Source: Rotaria macrura (taxonomy: Eukaryota > Rotifera > Eurotatoria > Philodinida > Philodinidae). From it: a stretch of DNA of 64,000 nt. The position numbers and the translations under genes are program-made. The notes beneath the pieces were generated by a model. The model was given only the letters and a program-made list of their open reading frames with translations, did not search any database and was not told the origin of the DNA. Shown one piece after another: positions 16,843 to 28,011 of the stretch. Position 1 is the stretch's first letter. Every line of letters begins with the position of its first letter. Location: contig OENT01000269.1 of the NCBI GenBank assembly GCA_900239685.1, positions 80,743 to 144,742 on the forward strand, written 5' to 3'.

Positions 16843-18403
16843 TTATCGAAAAGTTCGATCATCGAACGCTAGGCAAGTAACAGGTTTTTGATGACCAATA
16901 TATTCTTTTGTAATTTCACCAGTCTCAGTCGACCACAAACGAGCTTTGCCATCGGAACATACTACAATAAAATTCTAGATATGGACATATATTAATAATA
17001 ACATACAAACCTGTTATGAGATATACGGAATCTGATGTAAACGCACAATCCCATACCCAGTTTTGTAATCGATCATGTTTCAATTCATATTGACAAGCTA
17101 AATCTGATGTACGCCAAATTTTTGCTGTCCCATCGGCTGACGTCGTTGCCAGTAAACTAATTTGAGAAGAAGAACTTCATCTAATTTCATTTGAAAACAA
17201 TAGCAACGTACGTCATATCAGGTGAGAATAGACATTTCAATCCATAACGTTTATGTGCCATAAAATTTGTACGAGGAATAATATTTGTTTGTGCACCGAA
17301 TCCAGTCATAGACCATACTTGACAATCACCCTGTTTATTGAAAAAAAACTGACTATAGATTGAATTACTTTTGATTCGGTGTCTATTCTCTAGAATGGTT
17401 CTAAATAGTCAATAGTTATGATATGATGATTTACAAGAGAATACAGATAACTTGATACTATTGATAAATTCCTCGAGTTTCCCTACATCAATCATCACAT
17501 GATAACTACCAATAATAGTTTTACTCAAATGAACACGATCTACTAGAATGAGTTGCAGCAATATATTCGATGAAATTATGAAAAAATCAAATTGATCAAA
17601 CCAATCATTGATACTTGCATTACTCGTAACAGCAGCCATCATTGAAGCATCACGATTGATTGAAATCGATCGAATTGCACTTGGATTATTTGCATCGATG
17701 GGCTACAAAAGAAACCTAGACCATAAAGGAAATATAATCGATTTAAAAACCATACATTTTTTTCGTGTTTATCACCGAGCATATCCCAACGATAGATCAT
17801 TCCATCTTGATCACCAATTAATAGTTCTGCCTACATGAGTCTCAATGTAGTCATATATTCATAATTGTTCATATAAATCGAACCTGATTAGGGTGAAGTG
17901 TTACACAATTGACGGCAGCACCGACAGTGATCTGTCGATGAGCTTTCGTTTTTGCCGCTCTATAATTCATAAAGTAATTCTTCTATTGAGATCCTTAATT
18001 TATCTATCTACTAACCTCATATCCCAAATTTTTACGCAATGATCTTCTCCCCCTGAAAACATGAAATGTCTATCATCACTGAATCCTAATGTAACGATAT
18101 TTTTCTGTAATTGATCGAATTTCATTACTGGATTTGGATTATTCGACATTAAATCGTACATTTTAATATGTTGATAACTACCAGCTGCTAATAGAGTTTT
18201 CTGCGGATGTATCGCTAAACAATTGGTAGGCTAAAGAAAATTAAAAATGTATTTTCTTTGTTTAAACTTAATTTTAATTCTATTCTTACAGAATCTTCAT
18301 GCATTATCGTTCGATAGACAGCTGCAGTATTTGCATGCCAAAAACGTATTGTCCGATCATACCCAGCAGTAACAAACAAAATATTATCGTTACTTAATGT
18401 CAT
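16843..18403 (-). CDS. MLST8: LST8 / mLST8, WD40 subunit of TOR complexes
   Basis: Seven-bladed WD40 propeller that binds the TOR kinase domain in TORC1 and TORC2. Starts at ATG 18403 (exon 18290-18403, then 18016-18230 and further short exons) and ends at TAA 16843-16845. Recognisable blades in order: [28 protein letters not shown] with [76 protein letters not shown], then [13 protein letters not shown] at the end. These match LST8 blade by blade, including the SNNPNP insertion and the C-terminal VTCLAF. One intron in the middle is about 250 bp, the rest about 50-70 bp. Several introns can be read through for a while in other frames, which produces misleading ORFs. Confidence 0.95.
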
Positions 18404-20101
18404 CGGATGTAGTGTTTACTTGATTTCAATATATACGTATACTTTTTTTCGGATTATCTAAAATTATTTATTCCTATCTTAAATAGGTAACAGATTTTAA
18501 TATGAAAAAAATTTAAAATGTACTTCCATTATGTATGTTACTCGTACATAACAGAATGAATTTTTGTGAAATTATACATTAAACCCAAGTTTCAAAAAAA
18601 GGACAACTTCCATAAGGGAACAACTACACGTTTTCATTTCATTTCATTTATAATATAGCAATCTCTATATGAAGATTTCTTCCTTAAGGATATTGAATTA
18701 TAATCTTATTTCTACTCAAAAAATCCATGCAAATTTCATTCTGAATAGTCGGTTGTATTTTTTTCGAATATTTGGTACGTCGTAATTAATAATGGTCAAG
18801 AATCCTTAAATTAGAATATCTATATGATTCAATGCCATTACTTGTTTACCCTCAATATTGAGTGGATCATCATCACCAACATTAAGTGGTCCAAGTGCTA
18901 CTAAAGTACAATTGTGTTAAGTATGTACTATAATGAACAACAGTATAACTAAAAATAGTAACAGATCTAACATTTTGAAATAGACCTTCAAGCATTTAAT
19001 TCATTGAAGGTTCTATTTACAAATGATCATAGAAAACATGAGAACGTATTTATGCTACTATTCTAAATCGAAGCACCCAATAAGAAATAACAACAGTTGT
19101 TACTCTGAAGATTATCTACCTAATAAATATGTGTAGAATCTTGATAACTTTAAACATGTACTTTTAAAAGAAATACGATAATTTTTATTCTCTCGTATCT
19201 ATTAAATCTTAAATTCTTCAATAAATCGATTAGCAATGAATTCCAGTTAAATGTGTCAAAAGTATTCGTCCATTGATAAGATTTTCTACTTGCAACAGTC
19301 GAACTTTATGTTAGACTTACTAACATCATGAGAAGTTATGGGAAAATTTCTAAACGTTTGAAATAAATTAAGCAAAATAGAGTGATTTGAGCTTACTAGC
19401 TGAAAAGAAGATTTAAATAGAAACGTTTGCTAAAAGCCAAACTTTCATAATACAGTCTAGTTTTTAAAGATATTTTTGTTTCAATAGAGTACCATATTAA
19501 GCTCGTCTCAATCATTCTTCATCAAATTTTGTACTTGATCTATGTTATATACAACGAAATTGTAGGGAGCCTCAACAAAGAAAAAGATCCGATTGTCCTA
19601 ATAAAAAACTTCGCTATTGATCAAACTCGGAAGGTTAGTTTTTAAAAATTCACACCATCATTAAGAATCTTACACTCAAACTACATAATAATGGCATGAG
19701 TATTTTGTCAGATACACGAGCTCAACGAGATACAGATAGGAACTACGTAATCAACATACAAAATCTGATTCATTAAAATTACGTTTGACAAAAGACACGA
19801 ACAATTAATATCAGGTAGAAAATCTTAGTTTAAAAATAATCATATGAAAAAATGGTAACTCACTTAGATTATTTATGTGTTCTCTAGAAAATCAAATAAG
19901 CCTGTTTGATTCCATTAGCAATCATACCATCAATATCTGTTATCCATCACTAGCAAACATGTATCTATTTATCGTAATCTGTAGATAGAAAGAAAAAAAA
20001 AGGAAATTTTCTCAATTTTCGTGTAGAAAAAATGGTAACAGTAACAAGTTGAATTTTTATCTGTGATATGAACAAAAAAAACAGAAACAATCATGCTAAC
20101 A
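18404..20101. other. Intergenic between LST8 and PRELI gene
   Basis: About 1.7 kb of AT-rich DNA between two same-strand genes. Apart from one exon-like island (18848-18897) no gene, RNA or repeat was recognised. Confidence 0.45.
18848..18897 (-). other. Orphan exon-like island
   Basis: On the minus strand this 50-bp stretch is flanked by a good acceptor (pyrimidine-poor TTTAG) and a GTAAAC donor and reads ALGPLNVGDDDPLNIE without a stop. It lies about 450 bp upstream of the LST8 start codon. The stretch immediately before the LST8 ATG (after the AAG at about 18419) opens with an in-frame TAA, so a simple coding join to LST8 does not work. It may be a 5' noncoding exon, a relic, or chance. 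Confidence 0.2.
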
Positions 20102-20864
20102 CTAAAGCGTATCATTTTTTGATGTTTTCAATAAATGTTTTGCTTTGTCACTTAATTTTCTCGAAAACGATCGAGTGTCTGGCGTTTTTATACCAGTTAC
20201 AGGTGGTGGTGGTAATTGTGGTACATACAATTTATGAAGAATAAATTCTAATCCAAGACTTGCTAATTCTTGATTTCTTTTATAACGTTGGATAGCAAAA
20301 GTTTCTAATGTTGTTTTAAAGCCGAATAACTCTCCCCGAGTAACAACTTTTTTTTCGCATATCGTTCTTGATTCATCATTTTCATCTGGTCGATATACAC
20401 ATGTTTCTTCTACAGTCTAAAAATAGCAATGAATAACATCTATTAAAATGTTCTAGATAACTACATTCAAAGCTTTAAATAAAATACCATTAACGATTTA
20501 AGATTGATATTGACTGTGTTTGTCGTAAACACTTTTTGCTTTAAATCACAGACTGATTCTTCAATTATAAATCCTATAGTTGAAGCTGCTCCCCGATGAA
20601 ATATAAGTTCGCCCCAACGTGGCAGTTTATTTGTTTTAGCTAGCAAACGTTTCGATATTAATACTTGATCTTGAGTTACTGTTCGATAAAATGTATCCTC
20701 AGATAGAATATGTCCTCTAATAAACAAAATATGGATGATTTTGCAAGTGTCGCACACAAAAAGACTTCATACGTGTAAGGATTTGGAAATTTTTGCCAAA
20801 AACCACTGACAACTTGAGACCAGGGAAATGTATATAACCATTGACCAATATATGTCTTGACCAT
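20102..20864 (-). CDS. PRELID1: PRELI/MSF1-domain protein, PRELID1-like
   Basis: Intermembrane-space lipid carrier of mitochondria; family members, with TRIAP1/Mdm35, move phosphatidic acid or phosphatidylserine between mitochondrial membranes. Three exons (minus): 20773-20864, 20488-20716, 20102-20416; 636 nt, 211 aa, close to human PRELID1 (219). The protein begins MVKTYIGQWLYTFPWSQV and shows FWQKFPNPYT, then SKRLLAKTNKLPRWGE, the signature of the PRELI domain (RLL..TN.LPRW), and a VEET-type strand after the second intron. The C-terminal tail after about residue 165 is Pro-rich, then basic (Lys/Arg/Ser), shorter than the coiled tail of vertebrate PRELID1. The KTN-LPRW wording and start favour the PRELID1 branch over PRELID2/3. 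Confidence 0.92.
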
Positions 20865-22159
20865 TTCTCTTTAGAAAAAAAAGAAGGAAAAAAACTGATA
20901 GTAAAAACATTAGTAGACCCTACGCTAATTTAATGGTATGGAGACAATAGCGAATAGTAAGAGTTAGCCGATAGATGGTGATCGACATCGGTATTGTTGC
21001 TAGGTAATATTGAATTCGGTCTAATCAGGAAGAAAAACGAACTGTATGGTCTTGTTATTGAACGAAAGACGAATTGAATATATAAAATATTTATTCTAGT
21101 GTTAATTCATTTCATACCAAGAATATTTTTCTGCGTTTATTTGAATACATAACCTTTTACTAATATCGTAAACACAGAATCATTTTTGACCGTGACACCG
21201 CGGTATTGGGTCAAAGTCACCAATTTTTCTCGCATGGGTAACGAACAGTAGGACATAAATATAAAGAGAATTTCAACACAATAATCAAATATTATTTTCT
21301 AAATTTTGGAATATTTTGACAAATCTTCACACATGTAAGACTCTAGATTTCTGCATAATAACATACACATAATGTGAAAAATTCGTCTTTATCGTTATCA
21401 TTCATTGTGGTCAATGGGATCTTTAGAGCCCATCATGAAACATTGACAGGGTGTGGATGCTATTTCTTTTCAACTTTGACCCACAACTTACGCGGCATAC
21501 ACATCTCACCCACACACTCATTTATCAGTATGGTTTCATTTTCATAACCAAGTGCTCATGATCAATGAAAGATGAAAACTTTCCAACATAGTAAAATCTT
21601 TTCCTTGGTCAATAACGATATGTATCAGTAGTCATTTTACACGTATGCTAAATCTCTTTTGTAATCAGATAATCTATAGATGCAGATTGGCTATTTAGGA
21701 AACGAGCCTTGTGTAACCTGCTGCTGCTAACCACTTTATTTCTATTGAAAAAATACTTGATGTGAGATTTTCCTGAAAACCATAAAAAATCAAGAAATGT
21801 CTGAACGACCACTTACCTTGGTAAAATTTATGTTTTCTTCGCAGTACATCGATTATTTTTCTAATGAAACATGCAAATATCAATCGATGTCGATATTGCA
21901 ATTATTTATACAATAAACATTGATTTTTTTAATCGACAAAACGACAGATGTAGAATAGATATTAAATATACGAGGGTATTGGGTGTGACTACGAGTTTGC
22001 ATTTCGGTATGAGCGTGTATCAGTGTGAATATCGGTGGGGGTGTGTATGTAGATCCCACCTATGTTTAAAAAAAAATCACACACACCCTCGCTAGGAGCG
22101 TCACCAGAAAAAAATTGTAGCGAGGCGGGGGGGGCTAAGACCTATGTAGAGGGAGAGGG
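20865..22159. other. Intergenic leading into the transposon island
   Basis: AT-rich up to about 22.0 kb, then GT-rich and G-rich. The last 80 bp include the string CCTCGCTAGGAGCGTCACC (about 22087-22105) and a G run, which look like the end of another mobile element into which the LTR retroelement inserted. No gene seen. Confidence 0.4.
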
Positions 22160-23036
22160 TGTGACGACCTAATCGTCACTGATGTTATCTTTATGCTTGT
22201 TGTGTGCTTCAGTTTGTTTCTCTTTCTAGTTTCCCTCCCTTTTTCTCTAATACTGTTTTTGCGCCTCAAATTGTCTAACATATTGACAATCATTCTTTTC
22301 TTCTCTTTTTTATCCTAAAATCAAAACTCTTCACTTATATCTCATCTTATTGAGATATATCTACCTTCATTCTTCTCATATCTTACACTCGCCCTGCGAG
22401 TGCTTCTGGTGCTTACTTCTGCTATTTCCTTTTTCTCGTAACTCTTGTCAGTTACTCTCTTACTCTCTAAAAAATAACCGTTTCCCAGAAAACCAACGCA
22501 AAAAGGTTTGCGAGGCTCGGAAACCCTTTTCTTACTCTCGGGAACTGTTTCAAGGGTTTCCGAAAGCTCGGAAACCCATTTTTACCATCAGAAACTCTTA
22601 AAAGGTTTCCGATAGTAACAAACTCGTAAACCAAAAATGGTTTCCGAGCCTCGCATACCTTTCCAAGCGTTTCCGAGCTTCGGGAACCATTTTCGGTTTA
22701 CGAGTTTGTTACTATCGGAAACCTTTTAAGAGTTTCTGATGGTAAAAATGGGTTTCCGAGCTTTCGGAAACCCTTGAAACAGTTCCCGAGAGTAAGAAAA
22801 GGGTTTCCGAGCCTCGCAAACCTTTTTGCGTTGGTTTTCTGGGAAACGGTTATTTTTTAGAGAGTATCCAGATTCTTAATCTGATCTTCTTTTTATTCAT
22901 ATCAAATACATTATCGGATACTCATCCAAATTCAAGTCTATTCTTATTTCATCAATTTCATTCTCGGCCACGATCCATTATTGTGGCCCCTGGCATTTTT
23001 AATAGTTGCGCCTCTGAACCGACTAACGACGCAACA
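22160..23036 (+). repeat. 5' LTR, interrupted by a MITE
   Basis: LTR sequence 22160-22462 and 22867-23036 (the inserted TA duplicates one copy of the target) matches 29198-29670. The interruption 22463-22864 is flanked by TA on both sides, and the uninterrupted 3' LTR shows the single TA at the same point. Contains the small palindromic CTCGCCCTGCGAG as in the other LTR. Confidence 0.95.
22463..22864. mobile_element. TA-flanked palindromic MITE (402 bp) inside the 5' LTR
   Basis: Near-perfect inverted repeat whose arms (about 190 bp each) meet near 22664; ends are CTCTCTAAAAAATAACCG and its complement. TA lies on each side (22461-22462, 22865-22866), and the empty site is preserved in the 3' LTR as CTCTCTTATCCAG, so both boundaries are exact. 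The body is built of variants of GGTTTCCGA/TCGGAAACC spaced about 25-45 bp. Known: TA target duplication is typical of Tc1/mariner-mobilised elements. It encodes nothing and must move in trans. The central 40 bp of the two arms diverge; the outer parts are almost identical, suggesting recent origin. Confidence 0.92.
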
Positions 23037-23038
23037 AT

Positions 23039-23056
23039 TGGCGACCTTGGCAGGAG
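23039..23056 (+). promoter_or_regulatory. Probable primer-binding site of the retrotransposon
   Basis: TTGGCGACCTTGGCAGGA starts 2 bp after the 5' LTR. TGG at the start pairs with the CCA end of a tRNA, as usual for LTR elements. The complement resembles the 3' end of an arginine tRNA of the GTTCGACTCCTGG type, but the tRNA cannot be named with certainty from this window. Confidence 0.6.
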
Positions 23057-23147
23057 TGACGTATTGAGTTCTGTCTCTCGTCAGTCTGCTACTCATATTT
23101 ATACAATACCACATCATTTAAAGTCAATACCAGCATCAATAACTTGA

Positions 23148-25018
23148 ATGTCATTAACGGAACCTTCAGCTACTGATCTATTCGATGATACTATTCAAGC
23201 ATCAATGAATACAGAAATGCCAAGAAATGATTTTCGGCACTCATCTAATTTATTTGACCACAATGTTACAGAAACTTCAACCAAATGCCCGATCTTAACG
23301 ATCGATCCATCAAAATCCGATTATAGTAATCAAGCAAAGGTGAATAATCTTCTTCTTACTATGTTAGAAGGCATCAGAAATGACTACAATCTCTTTCGGA
23401 TCGTGTCACGTGTCTTGAGCGTGCAGTAGCTCAATCTATATCGACAAATGATTATTGGGGACCGATGACAAGTTTTCAAAGTCCACAGAAATGTATCATG
23501 AACAGTTCGTCTGGCGTCTCACAACTAAATAATAATCAACTAGCATCAAAATCAATTCAACAATTACCATCTAACATGTCGCATATTTCAACAAATCAAG
23601 TGCCATCAGATTATCATTCATCATCAACTGTTCAACCTAGTCGAAAATTGGTGAGTGATACTCCTATTTGTATCTTACAGGTATTACCATCTACTAATAT
23701 TGCAATGCCGAATGCTCCTATAACTTCATCACCGTTGGTAATGTCACCAACAGTAACACTAATTAATCCATAAATATTACCAAGTTTACCAACATTAATG
23801 CCTACAACTTCAGCACCATTTATTATGAACATCAGTAATACATTACCTACATTCAAAGGCACGGCGGAAGAGCGACCCGTTCAATTCGTAACAGAATTTG
23901 AAACTCGGGCCTCCATGCTTTTTGGACAAAATGATGCATTATTATTACATACCATCCAACAAGCCTTATCCGAAGCTGCTCTTATTTGGTTCGGACAGAT
24001 GCAGAGATCTGCCGAACGAGTTCACAATTGGGCTGATTTTAAAGCAAGATTTTATGAGCGATATCGCACTGCTGCTCGAACCCAACATTTCTGAACAGAA
24101 CTTCGTCTCTTATTTCAATGCGATAACGAAAGTACATTAGATTCTTTTGAACGCTTAAAAATGCTCATGATGAAAATCGATCCTGAATGCAATGATCAAT
24201 GGCTCAAACACAAGTTTATCCAGAAACTCCGCTCAGATATCCGTTTCCGGCTTGATATCGATACTAGACTTCCGACTCGGGATATTGTTCGAAAGGCGCA
24301 AGTCATCGAATCTAACATTGAACAACAAAAAGTTGATGAAAAACTCAAAATAGCAGCCATCCAAGAAAAACAGGTCTCTGCTAGCTTTACTGCTAATAGC
24401 ATTTCATTTGTAAATAGTAATCGTCAACGTGCACCAACATCATCATCTGCATCAACATCGTCAGTTCGATTAAACGAACATACTCATAATCATCCCGACA
24501 ATCACAACAACAACAATCATAATAGTAATAATCCCAACAATAATCATAACAACAACAGTCATAATAATAATAATAACTATAATAGCCATAATACTAGCAA
24601 GAATGACTTCAATGATAGTAACAAAGATAAAAACGACTATCGTCCGAATAACAACCAGGCAAATTCTAATTATTCCAATGCTAGTCGAACCGCTCATCAT
24701 CATATCGACAATACTTATAGTAGCTGCAATGCCACCAACGACCAATGTTCAACAGCAAACCCTAATAAAAATTCTACTCGAACTACAACGACAGCGACTA
24801 ATTCACCCAACAATCCTAAGTATCGTTGGTGGTGCCCTTCTTGCCAACGGCATGGATATTCATGGGAACGTTGCTCTTCTAATCCTGAAAGTATTAATTA
24901 TCGATCAGGTTCGTTATCATATCATCCTCCTTTACTTGCAACACGTTCATCATCACCATCATTTAATTCTTCTCCTTCTAATGACAACTCTGATTCAAAA
25001 AACTATATCGGAAGTTAA
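23148..25018 (+). pseudogene. Retrotransposon gag, broken
   Basis: Gag region in pieces. An opening frame from 23148 runs to a stop at 23427-23429, but sense continues in another frame from about 23385, so there is one frameshift. The second frame then has in-frame stops at 23771-23773 and 24092-24094 and finally ends at 25018. The part from 23798 to 24400 reads like a capsid domain (TFKGTAEERPVQFVTEFE; WADFKARFYERYR), followed by a low-complexity Asn/His-rich tail and one zinc-knuckle-like motif CPSCQRHGYSWERC near 24833. Compared with the usual CX2CX4HX4C pattern the zinc-binding His is a Tyr (TAT for CAT). Codon bias of the tail (AAC/AAT, CAT) is repeat-driven. Confidence 0.85.
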
Positions 25019-25206
25019 TGAGTGAAGAGGCATTATCTTCTTTACCAACATTTTCATCCTCTTCGATTGCAAAAACGCCAATAGTCTCTCCACCATCGTT
25101 AACGACAACTATAGCAAATGATTCACCATCTAGCGTTAAGTCATCTTCAAATTCCACTTCTCTTAATTCATCTCGTTCCAGTTGACATCTACTTGCTCCT
25201 AAGTCT

Positions 25207-25665
25207 TTGCCATCCTCTTCTAAATCAACGGGATTTATCATTACTTCTGGTCCTTCCAATGAACCTCGGAATTTTCCACAAGACTGCTATTTAACAGCCG
25301 CAGCTATGGTCAATGATATGCCTGGCATTGTCTTACTGGACACTGGCTCGGGTGTTACTATCATTAGTTCTGACCATTGGAAAATCATCGGTAACAATGA
25401 TCCAATAGTTCCTTACGACGGACCCGAAATCCAAGGTCCTGAGGGTAGTTCAATCGGTCCTGCCGGCCGCATCTTCGTACAAATCACCCTTGCTAGTATC
25501 ACTATTCGACATCCTGCAATCCTTGTCAGAAATTTACATCATCTTATTCTTCTTAGCAATGATTTTATGAAGTCAATCGGCCTTATCCTCGATTTACAAG
25601 ATAACAAAATGTGGTTACGTTCTCATCCGAATAAAATGTATCCAATATCTTCTGACCTAACTTAA
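25207..25665 (+). pseudogene. Retrotransposon aspartic protease domain, part of the broken pol
   Basis: Retropepsin-like domain: catalytic LLDTGSGVTII at about residues 43-53 of this reading frame, a Gly/Pro-rich flap (GPEGSSIGPAG) and the late LLSNDFMKSIG strand corresponding to the usual LLGNDFL motif. It lies in a different frame (-1) from gag, as many Gypsy elements use a frameshift, but upstream it is closed by a TGA at 25186-25188 and downstream by TAA at 25663-25665, followed by more in-frame stops up to about 26.1 kb. The domain core itself looks undamaged. Confidence 0.85.
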
Positions 25666-26120
25666 GCGGGTAGAATCGATGTTCCAGTGATGACTACTGA
25701 ACACCATGTGATCGCTCCGTATCACATTGCTTATATTCAAGTTAGCACACCAGCTTCCCTTTCTTCCAGCGCTTGGGATGCTTCAATTACTGGACGTCGT
25801 CCACACATCGCTACCGCTAACAGCTTACTTCGATTCAATGATCGCAAATCGTTCGTATAAATCGTCAACTGTTCTGCTCGTCAACAAAATCTCTATGTCG
25901 GTCAATATGTTGCCGTGGCTGACCTTTGTTTTGACGACAAAACTTATGAACCTGAACCTCACTCTTCTGAACCACTATTACAATCGTCCAGGGAATCACT
26001 GAAGCCCAACACAAAAGAAGGAATAAAATCAACGTCGTTATCATTACTTACACTGTCAAAGACTAATCCGAAAAACAACTCGCAAGACAAGTCGGATTTG
26101 TTAACTTTCCATCCTCCAGA

Positions 26121-27392
26121 GTGAATGTAACTTGTTCAGATCCAACTTGCTGTTCATCTTCTCCATCGTCGTTTTCACCGAGCTCCAGTACCGTTCAACA
26201 AAATGTACCTCCATCATTTCATCCATCACCCTTTCCTCCTCCTCCTTCATCACCTCTTCCTTCACTACCTTCATTTTCTTCGCACACGCTCGCTGCCTCG
26301 TTATCTACTGCCGATTCGGAATTTTTGCGTGATCTCATCATCAATGATACAGATCTTAATTCTGAACAAATCACCCAATTAAGGCAGCTTCTTCTTCAAT
26401 ACCGTACTTGTTTCACTGACAAGCCGGGTCGTACATCTTTAACACAACATCATATTGAAACCGGTAATTCGAAACCTGGTGGTCTCATGCGTTCCATAGT
26501 CGTGAACGAACCATGGAACACCGTCGGCATTAATCTTACAGGACCTCTACCCAAAACGCGTCGCGGGAATACCTTTATTCTTGTTGTCGTTGACTACTTC
26601 ACTAAGTGGGTCGAACTGTTTCCTCTCGCTAATACAAAAGCAAAAACCATCGCTCAAGTATTTGTCGATAAAGTTTTGTGCCGTTTTGGCTTTCCAGTTC
26701 GTCTCATTTCTGACAATGGTGCCCAATTCCTCTCCAATATATTTACTAACGTTTGTCAAACTCAGGGCATCAAACATCAACAAACAACACTTTATCACCC
26801 ACAAAGCAACTTGAGCGAACGTGTCAATCGTACACTTAAGCCTCAATTGGCAGCACTCGCTCACAACGATCATAAATCTTGGGACACTAAACTAGCCAAG
26901 ATCGCGTTTGCTTTACGAACTGCGCCAAGTGATTCTACCGATCACACACCCGTATTTCTCATGTTTGGTCGCCATCCTCGTAATGCACTAGACTTCTGTC
27001 TGCCATAACCCGCTTCTTTAGATCAATCTCCTACTGTGAGTGATCTATCGGATTATCGCAAACATATACTCGCAGAGCTTCTACCAGCGTATGCTGCTAC
27101 TGTTGAAATCCTGGATATTTCACATCAGCGTCAAGCTCAACAATACAATCGACGCCATCGCCCACTTTAATTCGAGCCTAACGATCTCGTTTGGGTCACT
27201 GCTCTTTCAGGAATTGCGATGGGAAAATGGCGTGGCAAGATGCTTAGTGCTCGATGTGATGGTCCTTATCGTGTCGTTCAACGTTTATCCTCTTTAACTT
27301 ATTCTGTCATCCACACCATCACTGGCCAAGCACTTAGTCCCATTCATATTAGTCGTCTTGAACGTTACTATTCTTTCAAGATGACTGATTGA
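26121..27392 (+). pseudogene. Retrotransposon pol remnant: RT leader fused to integrase
   Basis: One open frame 26121-27008 starts with a Ser/Pro-rich linker, passes through the segment that normally precedes the reverse transcriptase (LLLQYRTCFTDKPGRT), and at about 26475 jumps in frame straight into the integrase core (VVNEPWNTVGINLTGPLP). RT and RNase H are therefore deleted. The core keeps the second acidic residue (LISDNGAQF) and the glutamate (NLSERVNRT), but the first catalytic Asp is Asn (GIN instead of GID) and the segment before the Glu is one residue shorter than usual. TAA stops at 27006-27008 and in the segment near 27169 precede a C-terminal GPY/F-like module (KWRGKML..CDGPYRVV; SRLERYYSF) that ends with TGA at 27390-27392. 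Confidence 0.88.
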
Positions 27393-27463
27393 TCTATTAT
27401 TTGCTTTCTCTTCCTCATCAACTTCTTTATTTTGTTTCCTCGTTCTCTCTATTGAATCTCTCA

Positions 27464-27783
27464 TTCACACTTCCATTGCTCGTTTCTGCCACCCAGGTCG
27501 ATCAAAACGGATATCCGTTACGGACCGTTGAGTGGACGCAGTTCTACGGAGTGTAACATCATTAAAATAGGGCCGTATACGGCCGTATTTTCACAGTATA
27601 CGATCCTTTATTACTGTGCCCAGAAATAGCACCGTACACGGAGCCGTGTACTGTGAAAATACGGCCGTATACGGCCCTATTTTAATGATGTTACACTCCG
27701 TAGAACTGCGTCCACTCAACGGTCCGTAACGGATATCCGTTTTGATCGACCTGGGTGGCAGAAACGAGCAATGGAAGTGTGAA
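27464..27783. mobile_element. ACGG-motif foldback element, copy 1, in the retrotransposon 3' region
   Basis: Near-perfect palindrome centred near 27623. Its core 27492-27755 begins CCCAGGTCGATCAAAACGG and ends with the complement; the interior is dense in TACGGCCGTA. The symmetry continues 28 bp beyond the CCCAGG ends on both sides (TTCACACTTCCATTGCTCG and complement) and is cut by the run of N, so the true limits are unknown. Shares ends and motif with the elements at 35489 and 35791. No coding capacity. Confidence 0.85.
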
Positions 27784-28011
27784 NNNNNNNNNNNNNNNNN
27801 NNNNNNNNNNNNNNNNNNNNNNNNNNNNNNNNNNNNNNNNNNNNNNNNNNNNNNNNNNNNNNNNNNNNNNNNNNNNNNNNNNNNNNNNNNNNNNNNNNNN
27901 NNNNNNNNNNNNNNNNNNNNNNNNNNNNNNNNNNNNNNNNNNNNNNNNNNNNNNNNNNNNNNNNNNNNNNNNNNNNNNNNNNNNNNNNNNNNNNNNNNNN
28001 NNNNNNNNNNN
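27784..28011. other. Assembly gap (228 N)
   Basis: Run of N directly at the right arm of a palindrome; probably a scaffold gap at a sequence that is hard to read through. Any ORF spanning it is meaningless. Confidence 0.99.

Noticed and set aside
17409-17838. ORFs on both strands in the middle of LST8
   Set aside because: Shadows of LST8 exon plus intron read-through; the WD40 frame explains the coding signal.
22010-22140. Telomere-type TGTGGG repeats (bdelloid telomere motif)
   Set aside because: GT/G-rich but without tandem TGTGGG units.
22463-22864. CRISPR-like array because of regularly recurring GGTTTCCGA
   Set aside because: Repeats are short, diverged, in both orientations, and form one palindrome with TA target duplication in an animal genome.
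24470-25025. Hydrophobic ORFs on both strands over the Asn/His-rich gag tail
   Set aside because: They are other-frame readings of AAC/CAT repeats in gag.
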